From: JANQGH01 sp039177555
Lineage (GTDB): Bacteria > Pseudomonadota > Alphaproteobacteria > DSM-16000 > Inquilinaceae
Length of the DNA: 64,000 bases
Direction: 5' to 3'
Assembly (NCBI GenBank): GCA_039177555.1
Contig: JBCDFV010000023.1
Coordinates: 7,711 to 71,710 of the forward strand
The notes beneath the pieces were generated by a model that was not told where the DNA came from, searched no databases, and was given only the letters and a program-made list of their open reading frames with translations. This document shows positions 1 through 7,603 of the stretch, in pieces (position 1 is the stretch's first letter; each line of letters opens with the position of its first letter). Position numbers and translations under genes: made by a program.

Positions 1-84
1 GAAGAAGACCGCGATGCTGGCCACGCCGCCATTGGCGACCAGCCGGTCCCGCAGGGTCATGCCGGTCGCGTTGGTTGCGGCCAT
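1..84 (-). CDS. Sugar ABC transporter permease, N-terminal fragment
   Basis: The reverse strand opens with an ATG at 84-82, three bases after the stop of the ATPase gene, and reads MAATNATGMTLRDRLVANGG followed by a hydrophobic stretch before the window edge. A cytoplasmic leader followed by the first membrane helix is the usual start of an RbsC/FrcC-type permease. The order binding protein, ATPase, permease on one strand supports this. Only 28 residues are visible, so the identity rests mainly on context. Confidence 0.6.
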   Translation of the reverse strand, partial: MAATNATGMTLRDRLVANGGVASIAVFF

Positions 85-87
85 TGC

Positions 88-870
88 TCAGGCCCCCACG
101 CCGGCGGACCGGGCGGCGAATTTGCGGCCGACGATCAGGTTTACGACTTCCTCGATGTTGGTGTCGGCAATGTCGCGTTCGGCCACCTTCTGCCCCTCAT
201 ACATCACCATCAGCCGGTCGCAGACCAGGAACAGATCCTGCAGGCGGTGGGTGATCAGGATGACGCTGACGCCGCTGGCGCTGACCCGCCGGATCAGGTC
301 CAGCACCGCCTCGACCTCGGCAACGGCCAGGGCCGCCGTCGGCTCGTCCATGATCAAAACGGCCGGGTCGAACGAGGCGGATCGGCCGATGGCGATGCTT
401 TGCCGCTGGCCGCCGGACAGGTTTTCCACGCGCAGCCGCGTATCCGGGATCGAGATGCCCAGCCCCTCCAGCATGCGGCGCGCTTCTTCATGCATGCGGC
501 GCTTGTCCAACAGCGCCACACCGGCGATCCGGCGATAGGGCTCGCGCCCCAGGAACAGATTGCCGGCGACGTCGACCGTGTCGCACAGCGACAGGTCCTG
601 ATAGACCATCTCGACATGGTGGCGCCGCGCGTCGGCGGGGCTTGAGAAGCGCACCGTCTTGCCGTCGATCTCGATGGTGCCGGCGTCCGGGATGACCGCG
701 CCGGACAGCACCTTGCTCAAGGTCGATTTGCCGGCGCCGTTATCCCCGACGATGCCCAGCACCTCGCCGGCGCGCAGCTCCATATCGACATTGTCGAGCG
801 ACTGGATTGCGCCGTAGCGTTTGGCGATGCCGGACATCCGGACCCGGATCGGCTTGGTTTCTGCTTCCAC
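88..870 (-). CDS. Sugar ABC transporter ATP-binding protein (single ABC domain)
   Basis: This 260-residue protein has one nucleotide-binding domain: Walker A GDNGAGKST at residues 42-50, ABC signature LSGGQ near 150, Walker B LIMDEP near 170 and an H-loop histidine (ITHRL) near 204. The single-domain form matches FrcA-like ATPases of fructose/ribose-type importers rather than the duplicated RbsA/MglA form seen at 21736. It lies downstream of its binding-protein gene and directly upstream of the permease. The start is GTG at 870 with no strong ribosome site; an ATG at codon 12 is an alternative. The substrate cannot be read from the sequence. Confidence 0.9.
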   Translation of the reverse strand: MEAETKPIRVRMSGIAKRYGAIQSLDNVDMELRAGEVLGIVGDNGAGKSTLSKVLSGAVIPDAGTIEIDGKTVRFSSPADARRHHVEMVYQDLSLCDTVDVAGNLFLGREPYRRIAGVALLDKRRMHEEARRMLEGLGISIPDTRLRVENLSGGQRQSIAIGRSASFDPAVLIMDEPTAALAVAEVEAVLDLIRRVSASGVSVILITHRLQDLFLVCDRLMVMYEGQKVAERDIADTNIEEVVNLIVGRKFAARSAGVGA

Positions 871-901
871 GGTCGGTCTGAGCGAGCCTCTTGAAAAGGA
901 T

Positions 902-928
902 CGGCCGGCCCAGCGATTGGGCCGGCCG
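902..928 (-). other. Intercistronic GC-rich hairpin between binding-protein and ATPase genes
   Basis: The arms CGGCCGGCCCA (902-912) and TGGGCCGGCCG (918-928) are perfectly complementary over 11 bp around a 5-base loop. The hairpin lies about 25 bases after the binding-protein stop and before the ATPase start, with no T-run after it. Such hairpins often protect the upstream binding-protein message so that it is made in excess of the membrane components. The structure is plain; the function is inferred. Confidence 0.6.
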
Positions 929-952
929 GACGTACGCGCCTAGCTTAAGCGC

Positions 953-1888
953 TTACTCAAACATGCCGCGATACTCGTCGACATTCTCCGAGGTCACGAT
1001 GTCGATCGGGATGTAGACGATCGGGTCGACCGAGCCGCCTTCGATCAAGGTCATCGCGGCCTCAACCGCGGCCACGCCCTCGCCATACGGGTCCTGCTGC
1101 ACCACGGCGACGACCCAGCCCTCGTCAATGCCGTTGATCGCCTGGGCGGTCAGGTCCCAGCCGAAAACCTTCACGGAATCGGTCAGGCCCTGGCTTTCGA
1201 CGGCGGCGACGGCGCCGATCAAAGCCGGCTCGCCCGAGGCGTAGATCGCGTCCATGCCCGGGTTGGCCGTCATCAGGTTTTCCGCCGCCGCCAAGGCGAC
1301 GTCCTGGACGTTCTGGCCGTCGACGGTGTTGAGGATCTCGATCGACATGCCGGAACCTTCGACGACCTCGACAAAGCCGTCGACGCGTTGGTTCTGAATG
1401 AACGAGTTCAGCGCGCCCACGATGCCGACCGTGGCTTCGCGGCCCATCTCCTCGTCGACATAATCGACGAAGAATTGGCCGATATCGCGCCCGGCCTGGG
1501 TGTTGTCGACACCGATGAAGGTCTCGTTATCACCGTCGGGGATCTGGGCGTCGATCGCGATCACCGGAATGCCCGCCGCGACGGACTGCGATATCGCCGG
1601 CTTCACGCCGTTCACGTCGATGGCGACCAGGATAATGGCGTCCACGCCCTGGCTGATATAGGTCTCGATGGCGTCGTTCTGGGCCGACGGCACGTTGTTG
1701 GCGTTGAAGATCACCAGGTCGGCGCCGGCCTCTTCGGCAGCGGCCGTCGCGCCGTCATTGATCTGGTTGAAGAACAACGCCTGCTGGTTGATCGTCACCA
1801 GCGCGATGGTTTCGGCCGATGCGCTGGCGCTGAGGCCCGTCATCAAACCGGCCGCGGCCAATGCGGCGATGCCAATGGATTTCGACAT
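953..1888 (-). CDS. Sugar ABC transporter substrate-binding protein (type 1 periplasmic-binding fold)
   Basis: This 311-residue exported protein starts with a signal peptide whose likely cleavage is after SASA near residue 25. The mature part begins TIALVTINQQALFFNQI, and the later IDAIILVAI and GIPVIAIDAQI segments are typical of RbsB-like proteins (Peripla_BP_4 family). It captures a sugar or polyol in the periplasm for the ATPase and permease that follow. A strong ribosome site, AGGGAGAAGGA, sits 6-7 bases before the ATG at 1888. It is the first gene of its operon, behind a recognisable promoter. The ligand is unknown. Confidence 0.92.
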   Translation of the reverse strand: MSKSIGIAALAAAGLMTGLSASASAETIALVTINQQALFFNQINDGATAAAEEAGADLVIFNANNVPSAQNDAIETYISQGVDAIILVAIDVNGVKPAISQSVAAGIPVIAIDAQIPDGDNETFIGVDNTQAGRDIGQFFVDYVDEEMGREATVGIVGALNSFIQNQRVDGFVEVVEGSGMSIEILNTVDGQNVQDVALAAAENLMTANPGMDAIYASGEPALIGAVAAVESQGLTDSVKVFGWDLTAQAINGIDEGWVVAVVQQDPYGEGVAAVEAAMTLIEGGSVDPIVYIPIDIVTSENVDEYRGMFE

Positions 1889-1964
1889 GGGTTTCCTTCT
1901 CCCTTGTTGACTGAGCCTTCCCGGTCGCGCCTTTAACTCTGATCAGCGGCACGACCATCCGGCG

Positions 1965-2003
1965 ATTATTCAAGCGGTCATGACGTCAGGTCAAGTTGCT
2001 TGA
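1965..2003 (-). promoter_or_regulatory. Promoter and operator-like palindromes of the first sugar ABC operon
   Basis: Read on the minus strand, a -35 box TTGACC (1994-1989) and a -10 box AATAAT (1970-1965) are 18 bases apart, upstream of the binding-protein gene. The spacer holds the perfect palindrome TGACGTCA (1981-1988). A second palindrome, TCAAG-TTG-CTTGA (1991-2003), overlaps the -35 box. Both are placed where a repressor would block the polymerase; the XRE-cupin regulator next door is the obvious candidate. This is pattern reading only. Confidence 0.5.
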
Positions 2004-2028
2004 ATGAAAGGTTTCAAAACGGCTCGTT

Positions 2029-2652
2029 TTAGAATGTCGGCGGCGTGTTCACCCAAAAGATGCTGGCCGGTTCGTCCGACGGGTTGCGATAGGCGTGGGG
2101 CAGGGTGGACCGGAAGACGAAGGCATCCCCCGCCGACAGGGTATAGACCTGTCCGTCGATCTCCAGCTCGACCTGCCCTTCGATGACGTATCCCACCTCC
2201 TCTCCATCATGCGCGATCGGCGCGTCGCTGCTGCCGCCGGCGCGGATATGGTGGATGTTGCACTGAAGCAGATGGTTGGGGTCGTAGGGCACCACGCGCT
2301 CCAAGCTAATGCCCTCGCCCTGGCGCAGCGGGTCCAGCGCGATCATCGGCCGTTCGCCTTGCCGGAAGACGATGCCGGGATCGCCCTCGGTCTCGTCGAA
2401 CATCCAGCCGATGTTAAAGCCCAGTTCGCGCGCCAGCCGGTGCAGCATGGGCAGCGACGGGGTCGCCTTACCATTTTCGTATTTCGACAGCAGGCTTTCC
2501 GAACAGCCGGCGAGATCGGCCAACTGTTTCAGCTTCAGCCCCCGCAGGCGCCGCGCCAGGCGCAGCCGGGTGCCGATCCTGCCCAGCGTCGCGTCACCGT
2601 CCGACGTTTCCGAATGCCGAAGTGCCATTCCGGCATCATGCATGTCCTTCAA
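2029..2652 (-). CDS. XRE-family regulator with C-terminal cupin domain
   Basis: This 207-residue protein combines an N-terminal helix-turn-helix (about residues 24-80: LRLARRLRGLKLKQLADLAG, then SESLLSKYENGKATPS) with a C-terminal cupin_2 barrel (about 135-200; HDGEEVGYVIEGQVELEIDG). This HTH-cupin layout is that of SutR/PuuR-like regulators, in which the cupin senses a small ligand. It is co-oriented with the sugar ABC operon and probably controls it. The start is uncertain: TTG at 2652 gives the longest form, with ATGs at codons 4 and 9, and a GAAGGA lies too close to the codon-4 ATG. Confidence 0.88.
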   Translation of the reverse strand: MKDMHDAGMALRHSETSDGDATLGRIGTRLRLARRLRGLKLKQLADLAGCSESLLSKYENGKATPSLPMLHRLARELGFNIGWMFDETEGDPGIVFRQGERPMIALDPLRQGEGISLERVVPYDPNHLLQCNIHHIRAGGSSDAPIAHDGEEVGYVIEGQVELEIDGQVYTLSAGDAFVFRSTLPHAYRNPSDEPASIFWVNTPPTF

Positions 2653-2757
2653 GTCAGTTTCAAATAGTTCTAGCCGGTCAAGGCTGGCAAGCGCGATTTG
2701 GCTGGTCGACGCGGGTAGGGCTCAGGTCTTCTCGATCCGGCTGGGTTCGCCGGAAAA

Positions 2758-2771
2758 TGGATCGTTCCAAT
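2758..2771. promoter_or_regulatory. Upstream LacI-type operator (half of a pair)
   Basis: On the minus strand this reads ATTGGAACGATCCA, sharing the left half ATTGGAACG with the site at 2852-2867 and keeping a central CG with GGA/TCC arms. A central CG in an imperfect palindrome is typical of LacI/GalR operators. The two centres are 96 bp apart, about nine helical turns, so looping is possible. It also lies upstream of the divergent XRE-cupin gene. Confidence 0.4.
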
Positions 2772-2816
2772 CATGCAGGGTCTCTGGAGGTTGGTCCGCC
2801 TTCTGCGGATTGTCGC

Positions 2817-2867
2817 TTGACCGAGTCTAGCTGTCGGCGTATCAACGAGTAATTGGAACGTTCTAAT
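2817..2867 (+). promoter_or_regulatory. Promoter with overlapping LacI-type operator
   Basis: TTGACC (2817-2822) and TATCAA (2840-2845) are 17 bases apart and place the transcription start near 2852. A 16-bp imperfect palindrome with a central CG, ATTGGAACGTTCTAAT (2852-2867), begins there, as expected for repression by a LacI-family protein. The neighbouring LacI regulator probably represses its own operon here. Because transcription would begin at about 2852, the TTG codon at 2853 is an unlikely translation start. Confidence 0.5.
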
Positions 2868-2960
2868 AAACACATCGTTCCCAACCGATACTGCAAGCTG
2901 CAGACAGGGAGTGGAGCGCTGATCACCCACGACAAGCAGACGGACAGGCCGCGTCGGCGT

Positions 2961-3971
2961 GTGACGGTGATCGACATCGCGCGCCATGCCGGTGTGTCGA
3001 AGTCGACGGTGTCGCTCGTCTTGCGCTCCAGCCCCTTAGTGAAGGCGGAGACACGGCGTTTGGTCGAACGGGCGATCGACGATCTCGGCTATGTCTACAA
3101 CCGGGGCGCGGCCAATCTGCGCCAGGCCCGCTCGAACATGGTCGGCATGGTGATCAACGATCTGGCCAACCCGTTTTTCGCCGAACTGGCGGTCGGTATC
3201 GAGCGTGTGTTTCAGGGCGCCGGCTATGTGCCGTTCATCGCCAATACGGCTGAAAACCCGATGCGCCAGGCGGAGGTGCTGCGCGCGCTGCGTGAGCAGG
3301 GGGTGGCCGGCCTGATCGTCTGCCCCAGCCGGAATACACCGTCGGACGCGTTCAAGGGCCTGGTGGCGGACGGCGTCCCGGTCGTGCAGGCGATGCGCAA
3401 GGTCGATGGCGCGCGGGCGGCCAGCATCGTGCCGGACAACCGGCGCGGCGGCCAGCAGGCGACGGAACATCTCTTGGCGCTTGGCCACAGACGCATCGCC
3501 TTTCTCGGCGGCTATCGGGATACCTTCGCCCATGCCGAACGCTCCGGCGGCTATCGCCAGGCCTTGGAGGCCGCCGGCGTTGGCGTCGACCCGGCCCTCA
3601 TCATCGACGGCCCGCCGAACCGTGACGGCGGCGAGATTGGCTTGGCCCGGGCGCTGGCCCTGCCGAACGCGCCGACGGCCGCGCTGTGCTTCAACGATGT
3701 CGTGGCGTTCGGGGTCCTGGCGGGCCTGCGCCAGCGCGGTCTGACGCCGGGCGTCGACTTTGCCGTCGTCGGCTTCGACGATGTCACGGACGCGCGGCAC
3801 GCCTCGCCACCCTTGACCACGGTCGCGGTCGACAGTTTCGCGCTGGGTGAGCGCGCGGCGCAGGCGATGCTGCGCATGGTGCATGGCGATGCCACGCCGG
3901 TTGAGGGCGTCGGCGACGTCCACTTGGTCGTGCGCGAAAGCTGCGGCGCGGGCATGGAGCAGGCGGCATGA
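2961..3971 (+). CDS. LacI-family transcriptional regulator
   Basis: The protein begins with the canonical LacI helix-turn-helix (TVIDIARHAGVSKSTVSLVL) and hinge helix, followed by a sugar-binding-like effector domain (GMVINDLANPFFAEL, then GLIVCPS and VVGFDDV). The open frame extends back to a TTG at 2853, but that codon lies on the predicted operator and transcription start. GTG 2961 gives the usual family length (336 residues). A CTG at 2919 preceded by AGGGAGTGGAG is a third option. The stop overlaps the next gene by four bases, so it heads the catabolic operon and likely autoregulates it. Confidence 0.9.
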   Translation: MTVIDIARHAGVSKSTVSLVLRSSPLVKAETRRLVERAIDDLGYVYNRGAANLRQARSNMVGMVINDLANPFFAELAVGIERVFQGAGYVPFIANTAENPMRQAEVLRALREQGVAGLIVCPSRNTPSDAFKGLVADGVPVVQAMRKVDGARAASIVPDNRRGGQQATEHLLALGHRRIAFLGGYRDTFAHAERSGGYRQALEAAGVGVDPALIIDGPPNRDGGEIGLARALALPNAPTAALCFNDVVAFGVLAGLRQRGLTPGVDFAVVGFDDVTDARHASPPLTTVAVDSFALGERAAQAMLRMVHGDATPVEGVGDVHLVVRESCGAGMEQAA

Positions 3972-4978
3972 TCGACGTTCGATGGGGCCTGATCGGGGCC
4001 AGCAACATTGCCCGCCAATATGTGATCGACGCGATCCGCAGCCAGCCGAACGGCCAGGTCGTGGCGGTCATGAGTTCGAGCATGGATCACGCCAAAAGCT
4101 ACGCGGCGGAGAACGACATTCCGGCCGCGTACGACGATGTCGGTGCGCTGCTCGCCAGCCACAACGTCGACGCCGTCTACATCTCATCCACGAACGAAAA
4201 GCACCATGATCAGGCGATCGCCGCCGCGCGTGCCGGCAAGCATGTGCTGTGCGAAAAGCCGCTCGCGCTGAGCCTGGAGGATGCCCGCGCTATGGTCGCG
4301 GCGGCGCACGAGGCGGGCGTCGTGCTGGGCACCAACCATCATCTGCGCAACGCCGCCGCCCACCGCACCATGCGCCAGGCGATCAAGGACGGCCGCATCG
4401 GCCGGCCGATCGCCGCGCGCGTCTTCCACGCTGTCTATCTGCCCGAAAGCCTGCAGGGCTGGCGCATCGACAACCCGGCGGCCGGGGGCGGCGTCGTGCT
4501 CGACATCTCGGTCCATGATGCCGACACGCTGCGCTTCGTCCTGGACGACGAGCCGGAGGAGGTGGTGGCCGTCACCCAAAGCGCCGGCATGGCGCATGGC
4601 GCGCTGGAAGACGGCGTCATGGCCGCGATCCGCTTCCGCTCTGGCCTGATCGCCCAGATCCATGACTCGTTCACGGTCGCTTATGCCGGCACCGGCTTTG
4701 AGGTCCACGGCACCGACGGCTCCCTGATCGCCCGGGACGTGATGACCCAGCAGCCGATCGGCACGATCGTGCTGCGCACCGCGGCCGGCGATGAGACCCT
4801 AGAGATCGCGCACGAGAACCTCTACGTCCACGCCCTGCGGCTGTTCCATGGGGCGATTGCCGGCGAAGGCGAGCCGGCGGCCACGGGCGAGGATGGCGTC
4901 CGCTCGCTGGCGCTCGGCCTGGCGGTGCTTGAGGCCGCCCGGACGGGCCATGTCGTGCCCGTGGAACCGGGGCTGTAG
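3968..4978 (+). CDS. Gfo/Idh/MocA-family oxidoreductase
   Basis: This 336-residue NAD(P)-dependent dehydrogenase has an N-terminal Rossmann fold (GLIGASNIARQYVIDAI), the family hallmark EKPLAL with its catalytic lysine near residue 97, and a C-terminal alpha/beta domain with the histidine segment DISVHDADTLRF. Family members oxidise hydroxyls of sugars, inositols or sugar acids. The ATG overlaps the LacI stop, so translation is coupled. The exact substrate is unknown; the GMC enzymes and transporters nearby suggest a sugar or cyclitol. Confidence 0.9.
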   Translation: MIDVRWGLIGASNIARQYVIDAIRSQPNGQVVAVMSSSMDHAKSYAAENDIPAAYDDVGALLASHNVDAVYISSTNEKHHDQAIAAARAGKHVLCEKPLALSLEDARAMVAAAHEAGVVLGTNHHLRNAAAHRTMRQAIKDGRIGRPIAARVFHAVYLPESLQGWRIDNPAAGGGVVLDISVHDADTLRFVLDDEPEEVVAVTQSAGMAHGALEDGVMAAIRFRSGLIAQIHDSFTVAYAGTGFEVHGTDGSLIARDVMTQQPIGTIVLRTAAGDETLEIAHENLYVHALRLFHGAIAGEGEPAATGEDGVRSLALGLAVLEAARTGHVVPVEPGL

Positions 4979-4985
4979 GCGGCCG

Positions 4986-6566
4986 ATGTCCAAGATCGTC
5001 ACGGCCGCGCGGGCCGCCGACCTCATCGCCGACGGATCGGTCGTGACCGTCAGCTCGTCCAGCGGCCTCGGCTGCCCGGACGCGGTGCTTCAGGCGATCG
5101 GCGAACGGTTCGATCAGGCCGGTACGCCGCGCAACCTGACGACCCTGCACCCGATCGCCGCCGGCGACATGTACGGCATTCGCGGCATCGACCATCTGGC
5201 CAAGCCGGGCCTGCTGGCGCGCACCATCTGCGGGTCCTACCCGTCGGGCCCCTCGCGGGCCGAGCCGCCGGCGATCTGGCAGATGATCGGCGACAATGGT
5301 GTTGCCGCCTACAACGTGCCCAGCGGCATCCTGTTCGACCTGCACCGCGAGGCGGCCGCCAAACGGCCGGGCGTGATGACCAAGGTCGGCCTCGACACCT
5401 TTGTCGACCCGGATCGCCAAGGCTGTGCCATGAACCAGGCGGCGGCCGAGCCGATCGTGCGCAAGATCACGTTCGAGGGGGACGAATGGCTGTTCTTCCC
5501 GACCATCACGCCGACCGTCGCCATCATCCGGGCGACCACGGCGGACGAAAAGGGCAACCTGTCCTACGAGCATGAAGGCGCCTATCTGGGCGCGCTCGAC
5601 CAGGCGTTAGCCGTGCGCAACAATGGCGGCCTTGTCATCGCCCAGGTGAAACGCGTCTGCAAGGCGGGCACGCTGAAACCCCATGACGTCGCCGTGCCCG
5701 GCGTGCTGGTCGACCACATCGTCGTCGCGCCCGACCAGCTTCAGACCACCCAGACGCCATACGACCCGGCGATCAGCGGTGAGATCTTCCGGCCGCTCGA
5801 CAGTTTCGAGACCCCCGAATGGGGCGTGGCCAAGGTTATGGCGCGCCGCGTGGCCATGGAGTTGAAGCGCGGCTGGGCGGTCAATATCGGCTTCGGCATC
5901 TCGTCCAACGTGCCCCGCATCCTCTTGGAGGAGGGGCGACATGGCGACGTCACCTGGGTGATCGAACAGGGCGCGGTCGGCGGCGTGCCCTTGCTGGACT
6001 TCAAGTTCGGCTGCGCGTCCAATGCCGAGGCGATCATGCCGTCGCCCCAGCAATTCACCTATTTCCAGGGCGGCGGCTTCGACGCCAGCCTGCTGTCGTT
6101 CCTGCAAATCGGCCGGGACGGCTCGGTGAATGTCTCGCAGCTTTCCGCCAGGCCGCATGTCACGGCCGGTGCCGGCGGCTTCGTCGATATCACGGCCCGC
6201 GCGCGCAAGATCGTCTTCTCCGGCTTCTTCAATGCCGGGGCGGCGGTCGACATCGACACGGGCCGGCTCAGGATCGATCGCGAGGGCAAGGTCGCCAAGC
6301 TGGTCGATGAGGTCGAGCACGTCTCTTTCTCCGGCCGGCGCGCGGTCGCCCAGGGCCAAGAGGTGACCTATGTGACGGAGCGCTGCGTGATGCGCCTGAC
6401 GGAGGCCGGTCCGGTCGTGACCGAAATCGCACCGGGCGTGGACTTGCGCCGCGACGTGCTCGATCGAGCCGGCTTTGACCTTCAGGTCGCGCCGAACCTG
6501 ACGGTGATGCCGGAGAGCCTGTTCCATCCCGACCCGATCGAACTGCCCTTGGACGAGGCGGCCTGA
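4986..6566 (+). CDS. Acyl-CoA transferase, family I (propionate CoA-transferase/YdiF type)
   Basis: This 526-residue protein fuses the two family I halves (SSSSGLGCPDAVLQAIGERF at the start; GWAVNIGFGISSNVP opening the second half). The EQG motif in WVIEQGAVGGVP carries the catalytic glutamate (Glu327), which forms the CoA thioester intermediate. It moves CoA between a short-chain acyl-CoA and a free acid. The frame is open to 4848, but ATG 4986, seven bases after the dehydrogenase stop, gives the normal N-terminus. The stop overlaps the next ATG by one base. Pairing with an enoyl-CoA hydratase suggests activation and processing of an organic acid. Confidence 0.9.
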   Translation: MSKIVTAARAADLIADGSVVTVSSSSGLGCPDAVLQAIGERFDQAGTPRNLTTLHPIAAGDMYGIRGIDHLAKPGLLARTICGSYPSGPSRAEPPAIWQMIGDNGVAAYNVPSGILFDLHREAAAKRPGVMTKVGLDTFVDPDRQGCAMNQAAAEPIVRKITFEGDEWLFFPTITPTVAIIRATTADEKGNLSYEHEGAYLGALDQALAVRNNGGLVIAQVKRVCKAGTLKPHDVAVPGVLVDHIVVAPDQLQTTQTPYDPAISGEIFRPLDSFETPEWGVAKVMARRVAMELKRGWAVNIGFGISSNVPRILLEEGRHGDVTWVIEQGAVGGVPLLDFKFGCASNAEAIMPSPQQFTYFQGGGFDASLLSFLQIGRDGSVNVSQLSARPHVTAGAGGFVDITARARKIVFSGFFNAGAAVDIDTGRLRIDREGKVAKLVDEVEHVSFSGRRAVAQGQEVTYVTERCVMRLTEAGPVVTEIAPGVDLRRDVLDRAGFDLQVAPNLTVMPESLFHPDPIELPLDEAA

Positions 6567-7345
6567 TGCAAACCAATCGCGCCAGCCTGTCGATCGAGGG
6601 TGCCGTGGCGGTGATCACGCTGACCCGGCCGGAAAAGCTGAACGCCATCGATCAGCCGATGCTGGCAGACCTGGCGGATTGCGTGCGACGGGTTGAGGCC
6701 GACAACGCGGTCCGGGTCGCGATCCTGACCGGCAGCGGTGATCGCGCGTTCAGCACCGGCGGCGACATCGCGGCCTGGTCGGATCTCGACCCGCTCAGCT
6801 TCGGGCGGCGCTGGGTCCGCGACGGGCATCTGGTGTTCGACCAACTGGCGCGGCTGCGCCAACCTTTGATCGCTGTGCTGAACGGTCCTGCCTTCGGCGG
6901 CGGCCTGGAACTGGCGGCGACCGCCGACCTGATCGTCGCCGAGGCGCACGCGACCATTGGCCTGCCGGAGACCGGGCTCGGCATGGTGCCGGGCTGGTCC
7001 GGCACCCAGCGCCTCGTCCGCCGCTTCGGCAGCCGCACGGTCAAGCGCATGTCGCTGGCGGGCGACGTCTTCACCGCCGTTCAGGCCGGCGACGCGGGCA
7101 TGGTCGATCGCGTGGCGCCGTCGGGCGAGGGATTGACCGTGGCTCGCGAACTGGCCGCGCGGGTCGCGGAACGAGGCCCGGCCGCGGTCCAGATCGCCAA
7201 GCAGATGATCAACGCGGCCGAGGGCGAGGATGCCGAGGCCGCGCTTGAAAGCCTCGCCGGCGCGCTGGTCGCGACCACGCAAGACCTCAAGGAAGGTGTC
7301 GCCGGCTTTCGCGAAAAGCGCGCGCCCGTGTTCCAGGATCGATAG
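6566..7345 (+). CDS. Enoyl-CoA hydratase/isomerase family protein
   Basis: This 259-residue crotonase-fold protein shows the oxyanion-hole segments (GDRAFSTGGDIAAW and GPAFGGGLELAA) and keeps both acidic positions used by hydratases, in GLEL and in LPETGLG, before GWSGTQRLVRRFG. It would hydrate or isomerise an acyl-CoA in the cytoplasm. It starts on the last base of the CoA-transferase stop and probably acts on that enzyme's product. Crotonases also include dehalogenases and ring-cleaving enzymes, so the reaction is not certain. Confidence 0.9.
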   Translation: MQTNRASLSIEGAVAVITLTRPEKLNAIDQPMLADLADCVRRVEADNAVRVAILTGSGDRAFSTGGDIAAWSDLDPLSFGRRWVRDGHLVFDQLARLRQPLIAVLNGPAFGGGLELAATADLIVAEAHATIGLPETGLGMVPGWSGTQRLVRRFGSRTVKRMSLAGDVFTAVQAGDAGMVDRVAPSGEGLTVARELAARVAERGPAAVQIAKQMINAAEGEDAEAALESLAGALVATTQDLKEGVAGFREKRAPVFQDR

Positions 7346-7348
7346 CCC

Positions 7349-7600
7349 ATGATCGCCGCCATCACCCCCGCGCCCATCGCCGAACAGACCGCCGGCCCGA
7401 CGGCCTATCGCCTGCTGATCGACGGTGCCTGGACCGATGCCGCCAGCGGCTGTGAGTGGCTGAAGGCGCATGACGGTCGCGAGGTGATCGCCCGCATGCG
7501 GTCCGACGCCGTGGTCTCGGTGGGCCAGCGCATGCCGTTCGCCTTCAACATGGACAAGGCGGTCTTTTTCGACCCGCAAAGCGAACAGCGGCTTTCCTAG
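7349..7600 (+). CDS. 83-residue ORF, possible chimera of aldehyde dehydrogenase start and ABC-ATPase TOBE end
   Basis: Residues 19-34 (AYRLLIDGAWTDAASG) look like the extreme N-terminus of aldehyde dehydrogenases. Residues about 35-82, ending GQRMPFAFNMDKAVFFDPQSEQRL, resemble the C-terminal TOBE domain of sugar ABC ATPases such as MalK/UgpC. No catalytic part of either family is present. It sits three bases after the hydratase gene and four before the GMC gene, so it is at least transcribed with them. It may be a scar from gene loss, or a short TOBE-like protein whose N-terminus matches by chance. Confidence 0.45.
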   Translation: MIAAITPAPIAEQTAGPTAYRLLIDGAWTDAASGCEWLKAHDGREVIARMRSDAVVSVGQRMPFAFNMDKAVFFDPQSEQRLS

Positions 7601-7603
7601 TCG

